DNA of 64,000 nucleotides from JBBDWK01 sp040902885 (lineage in GTDB: Bacteria; Acidobacteriota; Terriglobia; Bryobacterales; Bryobacteraceae), in contig JBBDWK010000083.1 of assembly GCA_040902885.1 (NCBI GenBank), forward strand, positions 1-64,000, read 5' to 3'. The position numbers and the translations under genes were made by a program. Below the pieces are notes generated by a model. That model saw only the letters and a list, made by a program, of their open reading frames with translations. It was not told where the DNA came from and did no database searches. Positions 13,646 through 23,172 of the stretch are shown in pieces. The first letter of the stretch is position 1. Every line of letters starts with the position of its first letter.

Positions 13646-14515
13646 ATGAAAAGGCGAGACTTCGTTCTGCGCACAGCGGCTACGGCAGGTGCGGCCGCGT
13701 TGAACTCCTTTCCTCACCATCTATACGCCAGCTCCACGAAAAAATTCGCGACGGATCGCGTGAAGCTGGGCCCGGCGGGCGTGGAGTTAAGCCGGCTTGC
13801 CATGGGCACCGGAACCAATGGGGTGGGCGGCAGTTCCAACCAGACGCGAAAGCTCGGCGTGTCCGGCCTGGCGGACATGTTCAAAGCAGGCTATGACAAT
13901 GGGGTCACCTTCTGGGATTCGGCCGACCAGTATGGAACGCACCCGCATCTGAAGGAAGCCCTGAAGAGCGTCCCGCGCGAAAAGGTCACTATCCTGTCCA
14001 AGACCCACGCTTCGACGGAAAAGGAGATGAAGGCCGACCTGGACCGCTTCCGCAGGGAGTTGGGGACCGACTACATCGACATTCTGCTGCTGCACTGCAT
14101 GCTGGACGGCGACTGGCCGGAGCGCAAGAAGGGCGCGATGGCGGCAATCTCCGAGGCCAAAGAGAAAGGGATCGTGCGGACTCACGGCACTTCCTGCCAT
14201 ACACTGGACGCGCTGAAGACGGCCGCGAAGACGCCCTGGGTTCAGGTCGATCTGGCCCGGATCAATCCCGCGAAGGTGGCCATGGACGCCGACCCGCAGA
14301 CCGTGATCTCGGTGCTCAAAGAGATGAAGGCCGCCGGCAAGGGCGTGATCGGCATGAAGATTCTAGGAGCCGGCAAGTTGCGCAACAGGGCGGACGAGTG
14401 CCTTCAGTATGCACTCGCCCTGGATTGCGTGGATTGCTTTACCATTGGGGCGGAGAACCGAACCGAACTGCTCGACCTCGTGAAGAAGATTCCCGCGGCA
14501 AGCGTTCGCGCGTAA
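13646..14515 (+). CDS. Exported aldo/keto reductase with Tat signal
   Basis: The 289-residue protein begins with a twin-arginine signal (MKRRDFVLRTAATAGAAA). The AKR tetrad is visible: Asp in FWDSADQ, Tyr in DQYGTH, Lys in ILSKTH and His in LLLHCM. The NADPH end is shorter than in cytosolic AKRs. Such Tat-exported AKR-like proteins are common in Acidobacteriota and Planctomycetota, with unknown substrate. An AAGGAG precedes the ATG. It leads a same-strand run with a Cys-rich exported protein and a di-haem peroxidase, pointing to a periplasmic redox role, by inference. Confidence 0.85.
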   Translation: MKRRDFVLRTAATAGAAALNSFPHHLYASSTKKFATDRVKLGPAGVELSRLAMGTGTNGVGGSSNQTRKLGVSGLADMFKAGYDNGVTFWDSADQYGTHPHLKEALKSVPREKVTILSKTHASTEKEMKADLDRFRRELGTDYIDILLLHCMLDGDWPERKKGAMAAISEAKEKGIVRTHGTSCHTLDALKTAAKTPWVQVDLARINPAKVAMDADPQTVISVLKEMKAAGKGVIGMKILGAGKLRNRADECLQYALALDCVDCFTIGAENRTELLDLVKKIPAASVRA

Positions 14516-14556
14516 AGCTCCGCATCCTAACTATCTACTTAAAGGAGAATGAGTAT

Positions 14557-15099
14557 ATGGTCCAAAAAGCCAAAGTTATAGTTTCCTCCATCGCCGTGGC
14601 CGCTCTGGCCACGGCGGTTCTGGCTCAGTCCGAGAAGAAATCGAGCGCGAAAGGCGCCGCTATTCTGCAACCACAGATGACCGTGGAGACTGGCAGCTAC
14701 GAGAAACCGCACGGCAAGCTCGGGCAGAAGCCGGCGCAACCCTGGTCGGCCACCACGATGGGCGCTTCGGTTGATGGAAAGGCCAATCCGGCCAAGGTCG
14801 CCACGCTGGTGGGCGAGATCGTCGACTTCTCCTGCTATCTGCAGATCAGAAAGCACGGCGAGAAACACCGCGACTGCGGCCAGAAGTGCTTTGAGGCGGG
14901 CCAGCCGATCGGGCTGCTGACCAAAGATGGCAACCTCTACATGCTGATGGAAGAAGAGCACGATCCACGGCGCGACGGCATGACGGCGTTTCGCAAGGCG
15001 GCCATCGACCATACCGCCCACATCATGGAGGTCTCCGGCACCCTCTCCTCGCATGCCGGGTACCAGGCGCTCTACGTAACGGGCTTCATGAAGAAGTAG
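14557..15099 (+). CDS. Small exported Cys/His-rich protein, 180 aa
   Basis: A signal peptide (VIVSSIAVAALATAVLA) is followed by a lysine-rich linker and a compact domain with DFSCYLQ, GEKHRDCGQKC and FEAGQPIGLLT. The three cysteines and nearby histidines suggest metal or haem binding. The ATG at 14557 has AAAGGAG nine bases upstream. It ends twelve bases before the cytochrome c peroxidase gene, so a role as its partner, or in copper or haem handling, is plausible. I know no characterised homologue. Confidence 0.65.
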   Translation: MVQKAKVIVSSIAVAALATAVLAQSEKKSSAKGAAILQPQMTVETGSYEKPHGKLGQKPAQPWSATTMGASVDGKANPAKVATLVGEIVDFSCYLQIRKHGEKHRDCGQKCFEAGQPIGLLTKDGNLYMLMEEEHDPRRDGMTAFRKAAIDHTAHIMEVSGTLSSHAGYQALYVTGFMKK

Positions 15100-15111
15100 G
15101 GGCGTCCGGAT

Positions 15112-16122
15112 ATGGGTTTCCTCAAGATCGCGGCCGGCGCTTTAGTGCCGGCCCTTTTTTTATCCATGGCCGCGGACACCAAACCGCCTAAAGAGCCTCT
15201 CGGTCTGATTCCCGTGATCTGGCCAACCGATAATCCTTACTCGCCGGAGAAGGCAGAACTCGGACGTCTGCTCTACTTTGACCCCCGGCTTTCAATGGAC
15301 GGAAGCGTTTCTTGCGCGACGTGCCACAGCCCGAAATTTGCATTCACGGACGGCGCGGCGGTGTCCACCGGCATCAACGGGCAAAAGGGCGGACGCAGCG
15401 CCCCCACGGTGATCAATCGCGCCTACAGTCTGGCCCAGTTCTGGGATGGAAGAGCGCCGACGCTCGAAGCGCAAGCCATCGGTCCCATGGCCAACCCCAT
15501 CGAGATGGGCAATACGCATGAGGGAATTGTGGCGAACCTTCGAAAGATCAAGGGCTACCGCGCCCTGTTCGCCAAGGCTTTCGGCAACGATGAGATCAAT
15601 ATCGAAACTGTAGCCAAGGCGATTACCACCTTCGAGCGCACGATCCTTTCGGGAAACGCGCCTTACGACCGGTACAAGGCCGGCAATCAAAAGGCGATGT
15701 CGCCGGGGCAGATCAATGGGATGAAGGTGTATTTCGACAAGGCCAAGTGCGACCAGTGCCACGAGGGCGTGAACTTTACCAGTAATTCGTTCGCGAACAT
15801 TGGGGTGGGCACGGACAAGCCCAAGCCGGACGTGGGCCGCTTTGAGGTGACCAAAAATCCGAAGGACTGGGGCTCGTTCAAGACGCCGACCCTGCGCGAG
15901 ATCGAGCACACGGCGCCCTACATGCACGACGGGAGCCTGAAGACTCTGGAAGCGGTCGTGGAGTTCTATGACGAGGGCGGCATTGGGAACAAGAACCGCG
16001 ACGAGCGGATCAAGAAGCTGAACCTCACCGAACAGGAGGAGAAGGACCTTGTGTCCTTCCTGAAAGCTCTGAGCGGAGAGGGCTGGCAGCACATCAAGGC
16101 CCCGGAGAAGTTTCCGGAATGA
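15112..16122 (+). CDS. Di-haem cytochrome c peroxidase (CcpA/MauG family)
   Basis: The 336-residue exported protein has a signal peptide and two CxxCH haem sites: SCATCH near residue 65 and KCDQCH near residue 206. The family motifs FDPRLS, SAPTVINRAY, FWDGRA and KTPTLREIEHTAPYMHDGS are all present. The enzyme reduces hydrogen peroxide with electrons from periplasmic cytochromes; MauG-like members oxidise proteins instead. It overlaps the next gene by ATGATG and follows the Cys-rich exported protein. Confidence 0.9.
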   Translation: MGFLKIAAGALVPALFLSMAADTKPPKEPLGLIPVIWPTDNPYSPEKAELGRLLYFDPRLSMDGSVSCATCHSPKFAFTDGAAVSTGINGQKGGRSAPTVINRAYSLAQFWDGRAPTLEAQAIGPMANPIEMGNTHEGIVANLRKIKGYRALFAKAFGNDEINIETVAKAITTFERTILSGNAPYDRYKAGNQKAMSPGQINGMKVYFDKAKCDQCHEGVNFTSNSFANIGVGTDKPKPDVGRFEVTKNPKDWGSFKTPTLREIEHTAPYMHDGSLKTLEAVVEFYDEGGIGNKNRDERIKKLNLTEQEEKDLVSFLKALSGEGWQHIKAPEKFPE

Positions 16123-17072
16123 TGCGCCGCCGGCGCTTCTGTTTCGCCCTTCCGGCGCTTCTGGCGGCGGGATGCAACCGGGAAACGAAGAGGCGCATCG
16201 CAGTCATCCCGAAGGGCCGCGCGCACCTCTTCTGGCAATCGGTACACGCCGGGGCGGTTAAGGCGTCACGGGAGAGCGGCGTCGAGATTATCTGGAACGG
16301 CCCGGCGACGGAGACGGACTACACGGGCCAGTTGCAGATCGTGGAGTCGATGATCACCCAGCGGGTGGACGCGATCGTGCTCGCGCCGATCGACAAGACG
16401 GCCATGGTCGCGGTGGTGGATCGGGCGGCGCGTCAGAACATTCCGGTAGTGATCTTCGACTCCGGCATCGATACCGAGCAGTTCGTCTCCCAGGTGGCGA
16501 CCGACAACTACGCGGCTGGAGAAATGGCCGCCAACCGGATGGGCGAAATCCTGGGCGGCAAGGGCAAGGTGACGATTGTGGCGGTGCAGCCGGGCGCGGC
16601 TTCCACCATGGCGCGCGAGCAGGGCTTCGAGGAGACGGTCCGGAAGAAATACCCGGGCATTCAGATCGTGGACAAGCGTTTTGGCATGGCGGACTTTGCC
16701 AAGTCCCTGACCGTTGCCGAGAACATGCTCACAGCGCACCCGGATATGGCGGCTATGTTCGCCTCCAACGAGTCGAGCACGGTAGGCGCCGCACAGGCGT
16801 TGAAGGCCCGAAAGGGCGGCGTCAAGCTGGTGGGGTTTGACTGGAGCCCTACCCTTCTCGACGACCTGGAGCAGGGGCTGATCGATTCGCTGGTGATCCA
16901 GGACCCGTTTCGCATGGGCTACGAATCGGTGACCGCGGCGGTGGCGAAGCTGGATGGCAAGACGCCGGAGAAAATCAACAATCTTCCACCGCTGGTAGTC
17001 ACCACGGCCAATCTCAAAGATCCGGCCGTTCAGGAACAGGTGCATCCGGATCTTGACCGCTATTTGAAGTAG
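16119..17072 (+). CDS. Sugar-binding lipoprotein (RbsB-like, PBP type I)
   Basis: The 317-residue protein has a lipoprotein signal with lipobox LAAGC and the two-lobed periplasmic-binding fold of ribose-type ABC systems (IVESMITQRVDAIVLAPIDKTAM; VVIFDSGID; VGFDWSPTLLDDLEQGLIDSLVIQDPFRMGY is its hinge-to-end region). No permease or ATPase gene is adjacent, so the transporter is encoded elsewhere or the protein serves as a sensor. Its start overlaps the peroxidase stop. The REP-like element that follows nine bases later is well placed to act as its transcription terminator. Confidence 0.8.
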   Translation: MMRRRRFCFALPALLAAGCNRETKRRIAVIPKGRAHLFWQSVHAGAVKASRESGVEIIWNGPATETDYTGQLQIVESMITQRVDAIVLAPIDKTAMVAVVDRAARQNIPVVIFDSGIDTEQFVSQVATDNYAAGEMAANRMGEILGGKGKVTIVAVQPGAASTMAREQGFEETVRKKYPGIQIVDKRFGMADFAKSLTVAENMLTAHPDMAAMFASNESSTVGAAQALKARKGGVKLVGFDWSPTLLDDLEQGLIDSLVIQDPFRMGYESVTAAVAKLDGKTPEKINNLPPLVVTTANLKDPAVQEQVHPDLDRYLK

Positions 17073-17080
17073 AGCGATAA

Positions 17081-17164
17081 CCGCTCCCTGCCGGTTGCGG
17101 CTCGGTAACATCTTCTCATCGTGCTGCTTGCAAGCTGAGCCGCGACCGATAGGGAGCGGTTTTC
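17081..17164 (+). repeat. Dispersed stem-loop repeat, copy 1
   Basis: CCGCTCCCT and GCGGCTC near the left end pair with GAGCCGC and AGGGAGCGG near the right end, followed by TTTT. Copies 2 and 3 are at 40240 and 62746. Here and after dnaE2 it follows a gene's stop and ends in a T run, so it may also work as an intrinsic terminator. Confidence 0.88.
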
Positions 17165-17184
17165 CGTTTCTTTCAGCAGGCGGC

Positions 17185-17715
17185 CTACGGAGTCTTTTCC
17201 GTGTGAGCCTTGGGCTGGCTCAGATGCTTGTAGTGACCCAGGTCGGATCCGGTCGCTAATTTTGTGGCGTAAATGATCTGGCCGGTGTGTCCCGCGAAGT
17301 GCTCGACGACGTGCGCCACCGCTTCGAGCACCGTTACTTCGTAATTCTGCACTTTCACTTTGTCGAGAAGCCGCTCGCCATTCAGGCGTTGAACCACGGC
17401 AATGGCTTCATCGATAACGCCATCGAGGCGCTCGATCAACTCGGCGGGTGTGATGTCGCCCCGCGCGCTGAATTCGCGGTCGCGCACGCGGATATCGGGC
17501 TTCCCGCCAATTCCCGAGACGATCCACTGCCGCACGTTGCCACTGAGATGAAGCGCCAGATTGCCGACGGCGTTTTCGTTTTCGCTGCCACGCGCCCACA
17601 CCTGCTCTTCATTCAGCCTGCCGAGGCAGTCCTTGATACGCTCGGCCAACTGGCGCAGCTTCTTGATGGAGAAATCGACGAAGACCTTGTCCAAAGCGGG
17701 TTGTGGAGCCGTCAT
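17185..17715 (-). CDS. DinB-like four-helix protein (DUF1572 type)
   Basis: The 176-residue protein shows the DinB/YfiT-like pattern: an early LRQLAERI helix, a histidine in NLALHLSGNVRQWI, and the HVVEHFAGHTGQIIYATKL helix carrying two more histidines. These three His residues form the usual metal site. The family includes thiol-dependent transferases and stress-induced proteins; no specific substrate can be named. It stands alone, convergent with the upstream lipoprotein gene across the repeat. Confidence 0.75.
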   Translation of the reverse strand: MTAPQPALDKVFVDFSIKKLRQLAERIKDCLGRLNEEQVWARGSENENAVGNLALHLSGNVRQWIVSGIGGKPDIRVRDREFSARGDITPAELIERLDGVIDEAIAVVQRLNGERLLDKVKVQNYEVTVLEAVAHVVEHFAGHTGQIIYATKLATGSDLGHYKHLSQPKAHTEKTP

Positions 17716-17800
17716 AGGAGAGTCCTCACACTGGCATGATAGCGCTAAAAGGAAGCTTCGCGCCGGGGCGAATCTCTGGCGGCTTCCGAGGCTCTGGGCA

Positions 17801-17890
17801 TTAAGGCGTTACGACTTCAAGCTCGCCAAACGCTTCAAAGTCGCCTCGATTGTAGGTATAGATTCGTTTAACGCCGTTCGCGTCTACGAG
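17801..17890 (-). pseudogene. Remnant of a VapC-like PIN toxin (C-terminal 29 codons)
   Basis: On the minus strand just after the antitoxin stop, one frame reads VDANGVKRIYTYNRGDF followed by EAFGELEVVTP and a stop. This is the typical last strand and helix region of VapC PIN toxins, where the N and D contribute to the metal site. The rest of a roughly 130-residue toxin is missing, and an in-frame TAG bounds the fragment upstream. An internal deletion has therefore removed the toxin but left the antitoxin. Confidence 0.65.
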
Positions 17891-17897
17891 CTACGGT

Positions 17898-18134
17898 TCA
17901 TCTGCGATCGTCATAGATATCCCGGCGGTGAAGGGAGCCAATCACGGTGCCTTTCATCGCCGGGAGATCCAGCGGCCTGGCGGGTTTCGCTTCCCCACCG
18001 TTTCGGGGCTCGACCGAGGGCGCGTTCTCAATCAGCCGCTCTCTGACATGCCGCTCAAGTGGCACTCCCTTGGCCCTCGCCTCAGCGGCGTACCGCGCCT
18101 CGACATCCGGCGGGAGTTCGATCTGAAGCGTCAT
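17898..18134 (-). CDS. Orphan VapB-like antitoxin, 78 aa
   Basis: The protein starts MTLQIELPPDVEARYAAEARAKGV and has the short strand plus two helices of ribbon-helix-helix or VapB-type antitoxins, followed by a proline-rich disordered tail. The ATG at 18134 has GAGGG at good spacing; longer frames upstream lack support. Normally it would bind and silence a PIN toxin encoded directly downstream; only a remnant of that toxin remains at 17801-17890. Confidence 0.65.
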   Translation of the reverse strand: MTLQIELPPDVEARYAAEARAKGVPLERHVRERLIENAPSVEPRNGGEAKPARPLDLPAMKGTVIGSLHRRDIYDDRR

Positions 18135-18237
18135 AGCGTTTTCCCTCTGTTTTGATGGTACCAAGCCAATTGTACGCCGGGAGGCCGTTCGGTCACTACG
18201 CACCTCGCGATGGAACCTCCTTTGCTAGACTGGCCTC

Positions 18238-19398
18238 TTGCTCTGGTTTTGGCTACTGGCCGCACCGGCCATTCTGCTGGCTATTCTCGCCCTTCGCGGG
18301 GAGCGCGCGCGCGCCGAGTATGTGTGCCGGCGCCTGGCGGAGCAGCGGGAAAACCGATGGACCCCGCCCGCGACAGTGATCGTTCCCGTAAAGGGCGAGG
18401 ACGAGGGGCTGCGGGAAAATCTCGCCGCGCTCGCATCGCTCGACTATCCCGATTACGAACTCATCGTCGCGGCCCGAACGGCCGAGGACATACCGCCAGG
18501 CGTTCTTCCTCCGTCCGCACGGATCGTATTGAGCGCGGCGGAAGAAAGCGCTACAGGCGAGAAGATTCAGAACCTGCTGGCAGCGGTGAGCGCGGCCAGA
18601 CCGTCGTCAACTGTCTTTGCGTTCGCCGACTCCGACGGGCGTCCCGGCAAGGACTGGCTGCGCGCGCTGGTCGCTCCGCTCCAAGAGCATGGGGTAGGCG
18701 CTGTCACCGGCTACCGCTGGTACGTCCCGGAGCCGCCCGACTTCTGGTCCCTGGTGCGCAGCGTCTGGAATGCCGCGATCGCGGGAAATTTCGGGCCGGG
18801 TCCGAACTGGTTCGCCTGGGGCGGCGCAATGGCCATCCAGAAGGAGACGTTCCTCGCGGCCGACGTGCCGTCTTTCTGGCAAGGCGCGGTCAGCGACGAC
18901 TACCGGCTCACCCACGCTGTGAAGCAGGCCGGCCTCATGGTGGCTTACGCCCCGGGCGCGACAGTCGCATGCCCCGACCACACCTCCGCCCGCGAGTTCT
19001 TCGCCTGGGCCAGACGTCAGTTGACCATCTCGCGAACTCACGGACCTGAACTGTGGTACAGAGCGATGGCCGGCCACGTAATTTATTGCGGCGGCATGCT
19101 GGCCGCGATCGTGGCCGCGCTTTCAGGTTCTCATCTCGGCGAGTGGGCGCTGGTCGCACAACTGGCTCTGGGGATGCTGAAAGGCGCGAATCGCAGCACG
19201 CTGGCCAAGGCCTGCCTGCCGGAGTGGGAGACCTGGTTCAAGCGTTACGCCTGGGTTTATACGTGGTGGGCGCCCCTGGCTACCTGGATATGGTTGATTA
19301 CATTGATCTCTTCAGCCACGAGCAATCGCATCGTCTGGCGGGGCAGGCGATACGATTTAAAGCGGTATAATCAACCGAGGAAATCGAGAAAGAGCTAG
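18238..19398 (+). CDS. Membrane glycosyltransferase, GT2/GT21 (ceramide glucosyltransferase-like)
   Basis: The 386-residue protein has an N-terminal membrane helix, a GT-A domain (TVIVPVKGEDEGLRENL; FADSDGRPGKDWL; SDDYRLTHAVKQAG; RRQLTISRTHG) and several C-terminal membrane helices. The DSD, DD and (R/Q)QLTISR pattern corresponds to the D1-D2-D3-(Q/R)xxRW series of GT21 enzymes, which transfer sugars to ceramide or hopanoid-type lipids (HpnI-like). The TTG start follows an in-frame TAG, so no longer protein is possible. It ends five bases before thiC. Confidence 0.75.
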   Translation: MLWFWLLAAPAILLAILALRGERARAEYVCRRLAEQRENRWTPPATVIVPVKGEDEGLRENLAALASLDYPDYELIVAARTAEDIPPGVLPPSARIVLSAAEESATGEKIQNLLAAVSAARPSSTVFAFADSDGRPGKDWLRALVAPLQEHGVGAVTGYRWYVPEPPDFWSLVRSVWNAAIAGNFGPGPNWFAWGGAMAIQKETFLAADVPSFWQGAVSDDYRLTHAVKQAGLMVAYAPGATVACPDHTSAREFFAWARRQLTISRTHGPELWYRAMAGHVIYCGGMLAAIVAALSGSHLGEWALVAQLALGMLKGANRSTLAKACLPEWETWFKRYAWVYTWWAPLATWIWLITLISSATSNRIVWRGRRYDLKRYNQPRKSRKS

Positions 19399-19403
19399 TT
19401 GCC

Positions 19404-20792
<1,389 letters not shown>

Positions 20793-20806
20793 GTTCGAGG
20801 TGATCT

Positions 20807-21337
20807 ATGCGGAGACAGTCTTTCATTATCCTGCTGCCTTTTCTGCTAACCCTTCCGCTAGCCGCCCAGCAAAGGGCTCCAGGCGACCGGGCGAAGGAGC
20901 GCCTCGTGCGGCAGATCAGACATGAATTGATCATGTTGCCCTACTACGGAGTATTCGATAACTTCGAATTCCGCGTGGATGGGTATAATGTAACTCTCAT
21001 CGGCCAGGTAACAAGGCCCACGTTGAAAACGGATGCGGAGCGCGTGGTCAAGCAGATTGAGGGCGTGGAGCGTGTCGTCAATAACATCGAAGTGCTGCCG
21101 GTGTCGCCCAACGACGACCGTATCCGCCTTGCGATTTTTCGCGCGATATACGGGCACGCGGCGCTCAGTCGCTACGCTCTGCAGGCGGTCCCCCCCATTC
21201 ACATTGTCGTCAAAAACGGCAATGCGACTCTGGAGGGAGTGGTGGCAAGCGAGGGCGATAAGAACATAGCGAATCTTCAGGCACAAGGCGTTTCGGGCGT
21301 ATTTTCGGTGACCAATAACCTGCGCGTGGAGAAATAG
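20807..21337 (+). CDS. Exported protein with two BON domains
   Basis: The 176-residue protein has a signal peptide (LPFLLTLPLAAQQ) followed by two BON domains, about residues 28-100 (NVTLIGQVTRPTLKTDAERVVKQIEGVERVVNNIEV) and 104-175 (ATLEGVVASEGDKN...GVFSVTNNLRV). BON domains bind phospholipid membranes or ligands and occur in osmotic-shock proteins. It follows thiC by 14 bases and precedes ugd by 11, so the three may share a transcript, though their functions are unrelated. Confidence 0.8.
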   Translation: MRRQSFIILLPFLLTLPLAAQQRAPGDRAKERLVRQIRHELIMLPYYGVFDNFEFRVDGYNVTLIGQVTRPTLKTDAERVVKQIEGVERVVNNIEVLPVSPNDDRIRLAIFRAIYGHAALSRYALQAVPPIHIVVKNGNATLEGVVASEGDKNIANLQAQGVSGVFSVTNNLRVEK

Positions 21338-21348
21338 ACTAAGGACTC

Positions 21349-22767
21349 ATGCGCGTTACCGTTATCGGCACTGGATACGTTGGAACTGTTACCGGAGCAT
21401 GCTTCGCTTACTTAGGACATAAAGTAAGCTGCGTGGATGTCGATGAAGCGAAGATCGCCATGCTGCGGCAAGGCAAGGTCCCGATCTACGAGCCGTATCT
21501 GGCCGAGTTGTTGGAGCTGGCTCACGAACGGGGAGGCATAGATTTCACCACGGACTTGACCGCGCCTGTAAGCGAGAGCGACGTCATTTTCATCGCCGTA
21601 GGTACGCCGCCCGGACCAACGGGCGAGGCCAATCTGTCCTATTTGGAGGCGGCGGCCCGCAACATCGGCGCTGCCATGGACGACACGCGCTTCCGCGTGG
21701 TTGTGAACAAGAGCACGGTTCCTGTAGGCAGCGGCAATCTGGTGGAAGCGCTCGTGCGGGAAGGCATCACGGACGCCCAGTTCCCCCACCGTCACAAGAT
21801 ACGCTTCGCGGTCGCGAGCAATCCCGAGTTTCTCCGCGAGGGCTGCGCAATTTCGGACTCCCTGTACCCGGATCGAATCGTAGTGGGGGCGGAGGATCGA
21901 GCCACCCTTGGCGTATTGCGCCAACTCTATGCGCCTCTGGAGCGCCAGCAGTTCGAGCCGCCGCCCTTCCTGCCGCGCCCGGCGAACCTCGCCTCGGTTC
22001 CGCTCCTGACCACGAGCTTGACCAGCGCGGAGATGATCAAGTACGCCGCCAACGCTTTCCTGGCGATGAAGATCGGCTTCGCGAACGAGATGGCCAACAT
22101 CTGCGAGCGCGTGGGCGCCGACGGACCCGAAGTTATGGCGGGAATCGGCCTGGATTCGCGTATCGGGCCGCGATTCCTGAATGCGGGTATCGGCTGGGGC
22201 GGAAGCTGCTTCGGAAAGGACGTGCAATCGCTCATTCACACCGCGGCGGAGTACGGCTACCGCGCGCAACTGCTCGAGGCCTCGCTCGATGTCAATCGTA
22301 TGCAGCGCCACGTCGTGATTCAGAAGCTGCAGGAAAAGCTGTTCATTCTCAAAGGCAGGACGGTTGCCTTGCTGGGGCTGGCTTTCAAGCCCGATACGGA
22401 CGATCTTCGCGACGCGCCCAGCCTGCAGATCGCGGAGCGGCTGCTGCAACTCGGAGCGCGCCTGAAGGCCTACGACCCAATCGCGATGGAGAACTGCCGG
22501 CTACAGCATCCCGAGTTGCGCATCTGCTACTCGCCAACCGTTCAAGAGGCCGTCGCGGGGACCGACGCGGTTGTGGTGGTGACCGAGTGGGACGAGTTCC
22601 GCAAACTGGATTTGCGAGAGGTCGCCGGTTTGATGGCGCGGCCGGTGATGATCGACGGGCGGAACCTATTCGATTCCGAAGCCGCGGTGCGCGCGGGTTT
22701 CGATTACAGCGGCATCGGGCGGAATGGAGCTCACCCGCGGAGCTATCGGGGCGCGCCCGCTACCTGA
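21349..22767 (+). CDS. ugd: UDP-glucose 6-dehydrogenase
   Basis: The 472-residue enzyme oxidises UDP-glucose to UDP-glucuronate with NAD+, supplying cell-surface polysaccharides. It has the N-terminal Rossmann motif GTGYVGTVTGACFA, the VNKSTVPVGSG and SNPEFLREG blocks, the dimerisation helix, and the catalytic cysteine in GWGGSCFGKD. A second Rossmann domain follows (VALLGLAFKPDTDDLRDAPS). Its 3' end overlaps the convergent lipoprotein gene by eight bases. Confidence 0.93.
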   Translation: MRVTVIGTGYVGTVTGACFAYLGHKVSCVDVDEAKIAMLRQGKVPIYEPYLAELLELAHERGGIDFTTDLTAPVSESDVIFIAVGTPPGPTGEANLSYLEAAARNIGAAMDDTRFRVVVNKSTVPVGSGNLVEALVREGITDAQFPHRHKIRFAVASNPEFLREGCAISDSLYPDRIVVGAEDRATLGVLRQLYAPLERQQFEPPPFLPRPANLASVPLLTTSLTSAEMIKYAANAFLAMKIGFANEMANICERVGADGPEVMAGIGLDSRIGPRFLNAGIGWGGSCFGKDVQSLIHTAAEYGYRAQLLEASLDVNRMQRHVVIQKLQEKLFILKGRTVALLGLAFKPDTDDLRDAPSLQIAERLLQLGARLKAYDPIAMENCRLQHPELRICYSPTVQEAVAGTDAVVVVTEWDEFRKLDLREVAGLMARPVMIDGRNLFDSEAAVRAGFDYSGIGRNGAHPRSYRGAPAT

Positions 22768-23092
22768 CCTTGTGGTCGCGTTCGCGGATAGCCGTTCCGA
22801 ACGAGCGGCTTCCGACGGTGACGCCGCTAGTCACGGTTCCGCTCACTCCCACTCTCGATCCTTTCGAGGGCACTCCACGATTGGAGAGGACATAGATCTT
22901 TCCAGTTTCGTCCTCCACTTCGTAGAGGCCGGCCACGATCGCGCCGACCGACCGCGTCACCGTACCTTCGACTTTGACATTCCGATTGTGGTACCGCGAC
23001 GGGTCGGCCTTGATGCGTCCGATTTTGGTGGCGCCGCAGCCGGAAAGCGCCAGCGCGGCTAACAGAATCAGCGGAAGTTTTTTATTTGGCAC
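22760..23092 (-). CDS. Small lipoprotein with OB-like fold
   Basis: From the GTG at 23092 (GAGGAG six bases upstream) the 110-residue product has a lipoprotein signal with lipobox ALSGC. A compact strand-rich domain follows (RNVKVEGTVTRSV; YEVEDETGKIYVLS; KGSRVGVSGTVTSG), matching the OB-fold pattern of exported small-molecule or tRNA_anti-like domains. The role is unknown. An upstream in-frame start would add 28 residues with no signal character and is rejected. Confidence 0.65.
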   Translation of the reverse strand: MPNKKLPLILLAALALSGCGATKIGRIKADPSRYHNRNVKVEGTVTRSVGAIVAGLYEVEDETGKIYVLSNRGVPSKGSRVGVSGTVTSGVTVGSRSFGTAIRERDHKVR

Positions 23093-23172
23093 CCCAATCT
23101 CCTCATCATGCGAGACGCAGGAAGCGGGTCTTGAGGTTTCAAAAGTCTCACTGCTCGGACCCTCGGCTGGAA

